64,000 nucleotides of DNA, from contig NZ_JAJHIZ010000003.1 of NCBI RefSeq assembly GCF_021538615.1, forward strand, positions 1,922,001 through 1,986,000, given 5' to 3'. Below the pieces are notes generated by a model. The model was not told the origin of the DNA. It was given only the letters and a program-made list of their open reading frames with translations, and did not search any database. This DNA comes from Niabella agricola. GTDB taxonomy: Bacteria > Bacteroidota > Bacteroidia > Chitinophagales > Chitinophagaceae. Shown here in pieces: positions 62,287 to 64,000 of this stretch. The translations under genes were made by a program, and so were the position numbers. The stretch's first letter is position 1. Each line of letters begins with the position of its first letter.

Positions 62287-62943
62287 ATGAAAAAAATTAT
62301 TCAGTTGCTGCCCGTTGCCCTCCTGCTGGTAGCAGGTATTGTAGGATGTCAATCAAGCAATGACCCCAAAGCGGTCCTGGTTCATTTCTTTGAACTGCTT
62401 GCAAAAAAAGATATCGACGGCGCGGCAAAGCTGGCTACGAAAGACAGTAAATCCACACTGGACATGATCAAAAAGGGAATGGATATGGCTCAGAAAATGG
62501 ATACCGCTGCCCAAAAAACAGACCCCGCAAAAGAATTCAGGGATGTAGAGTTCGGCGATCCCCGTATTTCCGGCGATACAGCATATGTTAAAGTAAGCAG
62601 CAAAAGTAAAAAACAGGATCCTTCCGAGATATCCCTGGTGAAGGAAGACGGCCAGTGGAAGGTAGATTTTTCCATGGCAGCACTGATGAAAATGGGCATG
62701 AACAAAATGCAGGAATCCGGGGGTGCCGAAGGACTGGAGCATCCCAATGTTTCACCGGAGCAGGTAGAACAGGCACAGAAAATGGCCGACAGCGTTTTAA
62801 AGAATATGGATCCTCAAAAGCTGAAAGAGATCGAGGGAATGGTAAATTCCGAGCAGGCGCAAAAAATGGCGGATAGCGTTTTGAAACATGTGGACCCTAA
62901 AAAGGTGGAAGAGATCCGGAAAAGCCTGGAAAAGACAAAATAA
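62287..62943 (+). CDS. DUF4878-like lipoprotein with duplicated C-terminal helix
   Basis: A 218-residue lipoprotein (lipobox IVGC at about 18-21). Residues about 25-125 form an NTF2-like DUF4878-type domain (VLVHFFELLAKKDIDGAAKL, DTAYVKVSSKSKK, LVKEDGQWKVDFS). The C-terminal part is a 28-residue helical unit present twice (AQKMADSVLKNMDPQKLKEI and AQKMADSVLKHVDPKKVEEI), 84 bases apart. Function unknown. A related smaller lipoprotein follows 36 bases later. Confidence 0.78.
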   Translation: MKKIIQLLPVALLLVAGIVGCQSSNDPKAVLVHFFELLAKKDIDGAAKLATKDSKSTLDMIKKGMDMAQKMDTAAQKTDPAKEFRDVEFGDPRISGDTAYVKVSSKSKKQDPSEISLVKEDGQWKVDFSMAALMKMGMNKMQESGGAEGLEHPNVSPEQVEQAQKMADSVLKNMDPQKLKEIEGMVNSEQAQKMADSVLKHVDPKKVEEIRKSLEKTK

Positions 62944-62979
62944 GCAGTAAGAGAGCATAAAGTTGTTTATCTTGCAGGA

Positions 62980-63390
62980 ATGAAAAGAACTGGTTTTTAC
63001 TTTTTGTTCCTGCTTTTTTTATTGCCCGCCTGTTTGCCCGACAAGTCGGATAAAAACGAACCTGGTGATTCGGATATTGATGCCGCCCGCAATTTTATAC
63101 AGGCCGCCCTGAGGGGGAATTTTAAAAGCGCAGCCACCTATATGCTGCATGATTCGGCAAACGACGAACGACTGGATGCTGTGGCCCGCATGCCACGCAG
63201 TTCGGATGAAAAACAAGGGCTCTGGGATGCCTCTATCAATATCCATCAGCGCAAATTGCTGAACGATTCTGTAAGCATTATCGTTTATTCCAACTCCTAT
63301 TACAAAGACAATAAGGACACGCTGAAAGTAGTGAAGAAAGACGGAACCTGGCTGGTAGACTTTAAATACCTGTTTGCCCCCAACAAATAA
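62980..63390 (+). CDS. Small DUF4878-like lipoprotein
   Basis: A 136-residue lipoprotein; lipobox LPAC at about 12-15. The mature part has the same NTF2-like pattern as its neighbour: AARNFIQAALRGNFKSAATYM, then LKVVKKDGTWLVDFKYLF. The two genes are tandem, same-strand and probably derived from a common ancestor. Function unknown. Confidence 0.75.
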   Translation: MKRTGFYFLFLLFLLPACLPDKSDKNEPGDSDIDAARNFIQAALRGNFKSAATYMLHDSANDERLDAVARMPRSSDEKQGLWDASINIHQRKLLNDSVSIIVYSNSYYKDNKDTLKVVKKDGTWLVDFKYLFAPNK

Positions 63391-63440
63391 ACCGTCTGCA
63401 AGAAATAGAGGCTGAAGAACATTCCGATTAAAAAACTTGT

Positions 63441-63448
63441 TATTTTTG
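63441..63448 (+). promoter_or_regulatory. Promoter -7 element of ppa
   Basis: TATTTTTG fits TAnnTTTG, 48 bases before the start codon at 63497. Confidence 0.5.
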
Positions 63449-63496
63449 ATTGAATCGAGGAACGGGAAACTGACGATCCCTTATCGACAAAAAAAT

Positions 63497-64000
63497 ATGA
63501 ATACGATGGCAACAATCACACACCCATGGCACGGAGTTAGTTATGGAGCAGGCGCACCGGAAATTGTAAATGCAATCATTGAGATACCGGAGGGGTCACG
63601 TGCTAAATACGAAATTGATAAAGAAACGGGATTGTTAAAACTGGACAGGGTCATCTATTCATCCTTCCACTACCCGGTCAATTATGGCTTTATCCCCAAA
63701 ACGCTTGGACAGGATCATGATCCGCTGGACATCCTGGTACTTTGCTCGCAAACCATCCGCTCCTTTTGTTTGGTAAGAGCCAAGGTAATCGGCAATATGC
63801 AAATGATTGACAGCGGTGAGCGTGATGATAAGATCATTGCTGTAGCCATTGACGATCCTTCAGTAAACCACTACGAAAACATTGACGAACTGCCGCATCA
63901 TTTCCTGCTGGAAATGCGTAATTTTTTTGAACAATATAAAGTGCTTGAGAGCAAAAAAGTAGAGATTGATACCTTCCAGGATAAGGAAACGGCATTATCC
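63497..64000 (+). CDS. ppa: Inorganic pyrophosphatase, N-terminal part
   Basis: The gene runs off the right edge; 168 residues are visible. [17 protein letters not shown] and [20 protein letters not shown] are family I PPase sequence, and DHDPLDILV is the metal-binding DxDPxD signature. It hydrolyses pyrophosphate to phosphate in the cytoplasm, pulling biosynthetic reactions forward. The start ATG at 63497 is followed by another at 63506 ([10 protein letters not shown]), which may be used instead. Confidence 0.95.
   Translation, partial: MNTMATITHPWHGVSYGAGAPEIVNAIIEIPEGSRAKYEIDKETGLLKLDRVIYSSFHYPVNYGFIPKTLGQDHDPLDILVLCSQTIRSFCLVRAKVIGNMQMIDSGERDDKIIAVAIDDPSVNHYENIDELPHHFLLEMRNFFEQYKVLESKKVEIDTFQDKETALS

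Overview
The window reads as chromosomal DNA of a Bacteroidota bacterium, most likely Chitinophagaceae (a Niabella- or Terrimonas-like genus is a guess). The evidence is a SusC/SusD pair with FecR and an ECF sigma factor, many lipoproteins, DUF4292, DUF5683 and DUF983 genes, a type B succinate dehydrogenase, a Vgr/DUF4280 secretion island, and repeated promoters of the Bacteroidota type (-7 TAnnTTTG). I see no rRNA, tRNA, CRISPR array, transposase or prophage. Both ends cut a gene: a deoxynucleoside kinase on the left and an inorganic pyrophosphatase on the right. Layout: 0-8 kb holds a SusD-SusC-FecR-sigma uptake locus on the minus strand and a divergent secreted endonuclease/exonuclease/phosphatase-fold hydrolase. 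8-11 kb has a small LuxR-type regulator flanked by two copies of a promoter-operator palindrome, an aminopeptidase P and an SRPBCC protein. 11.5-16.9 kb is a tight three-gene operon of an Hsp90-like ATPase and two helical-repeat proteins. 17-21 kb is sdhCAB, interrupted between sdhA and sdhB by a four-helix-bundle (23S rRNA intervening-sequence-like) ORF with imperfect inverted repeats on both sides. 21-28.6 kb is mostly housekeeping: TRIC channel, DUF983, murF, ispF, dut, DUF4292 lipoprotein, LytM-like protein with degraded metal ligands, queA. 28.9-31.7 kb has a zinc-ribbon membrane protein, an SPFH-SHOCT protein and small partners. 31.7-36 kb has a double-NBD peptide ABC ATPase, an AMP nucleosidase, a lone HsdR-N-type nuclease-fold protein and 3-hydroxybutyryl-CoA dehydrogenase. 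36.1-36.9 kb is a barnase-barstar pair with a membrane-anchored RNase. 38.8-48.7 kb is a minus-strand island with Vgr spike, PAAR-like DUF4280 tip, a candidate adaptor, large unknown putative effectors and lipoprotein or membrane partners that could be immunity proteins. 49-53.7 kb is parA-parB-DUF5683-dapB with an A+T-rich lipoprotein gene inserted. 54-64 kb is a metallophosphoesterase, two outer-membrane beta-barrels, lon, rpe, phoH, a YiiX-like hydrolase, two DUF4878-like lipoproteins and ppa. The strongest leads for something undescribed are the Hsp90/Sel1/TPR-like operon, the Vgr-DUF4280 island with its unrecognised cargo, the four-helix-bundle insertion in the sdh operon, and the duplicated palindromic promoter around the LuxR gene. 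All calls come from reading the sequence; no database search was run.
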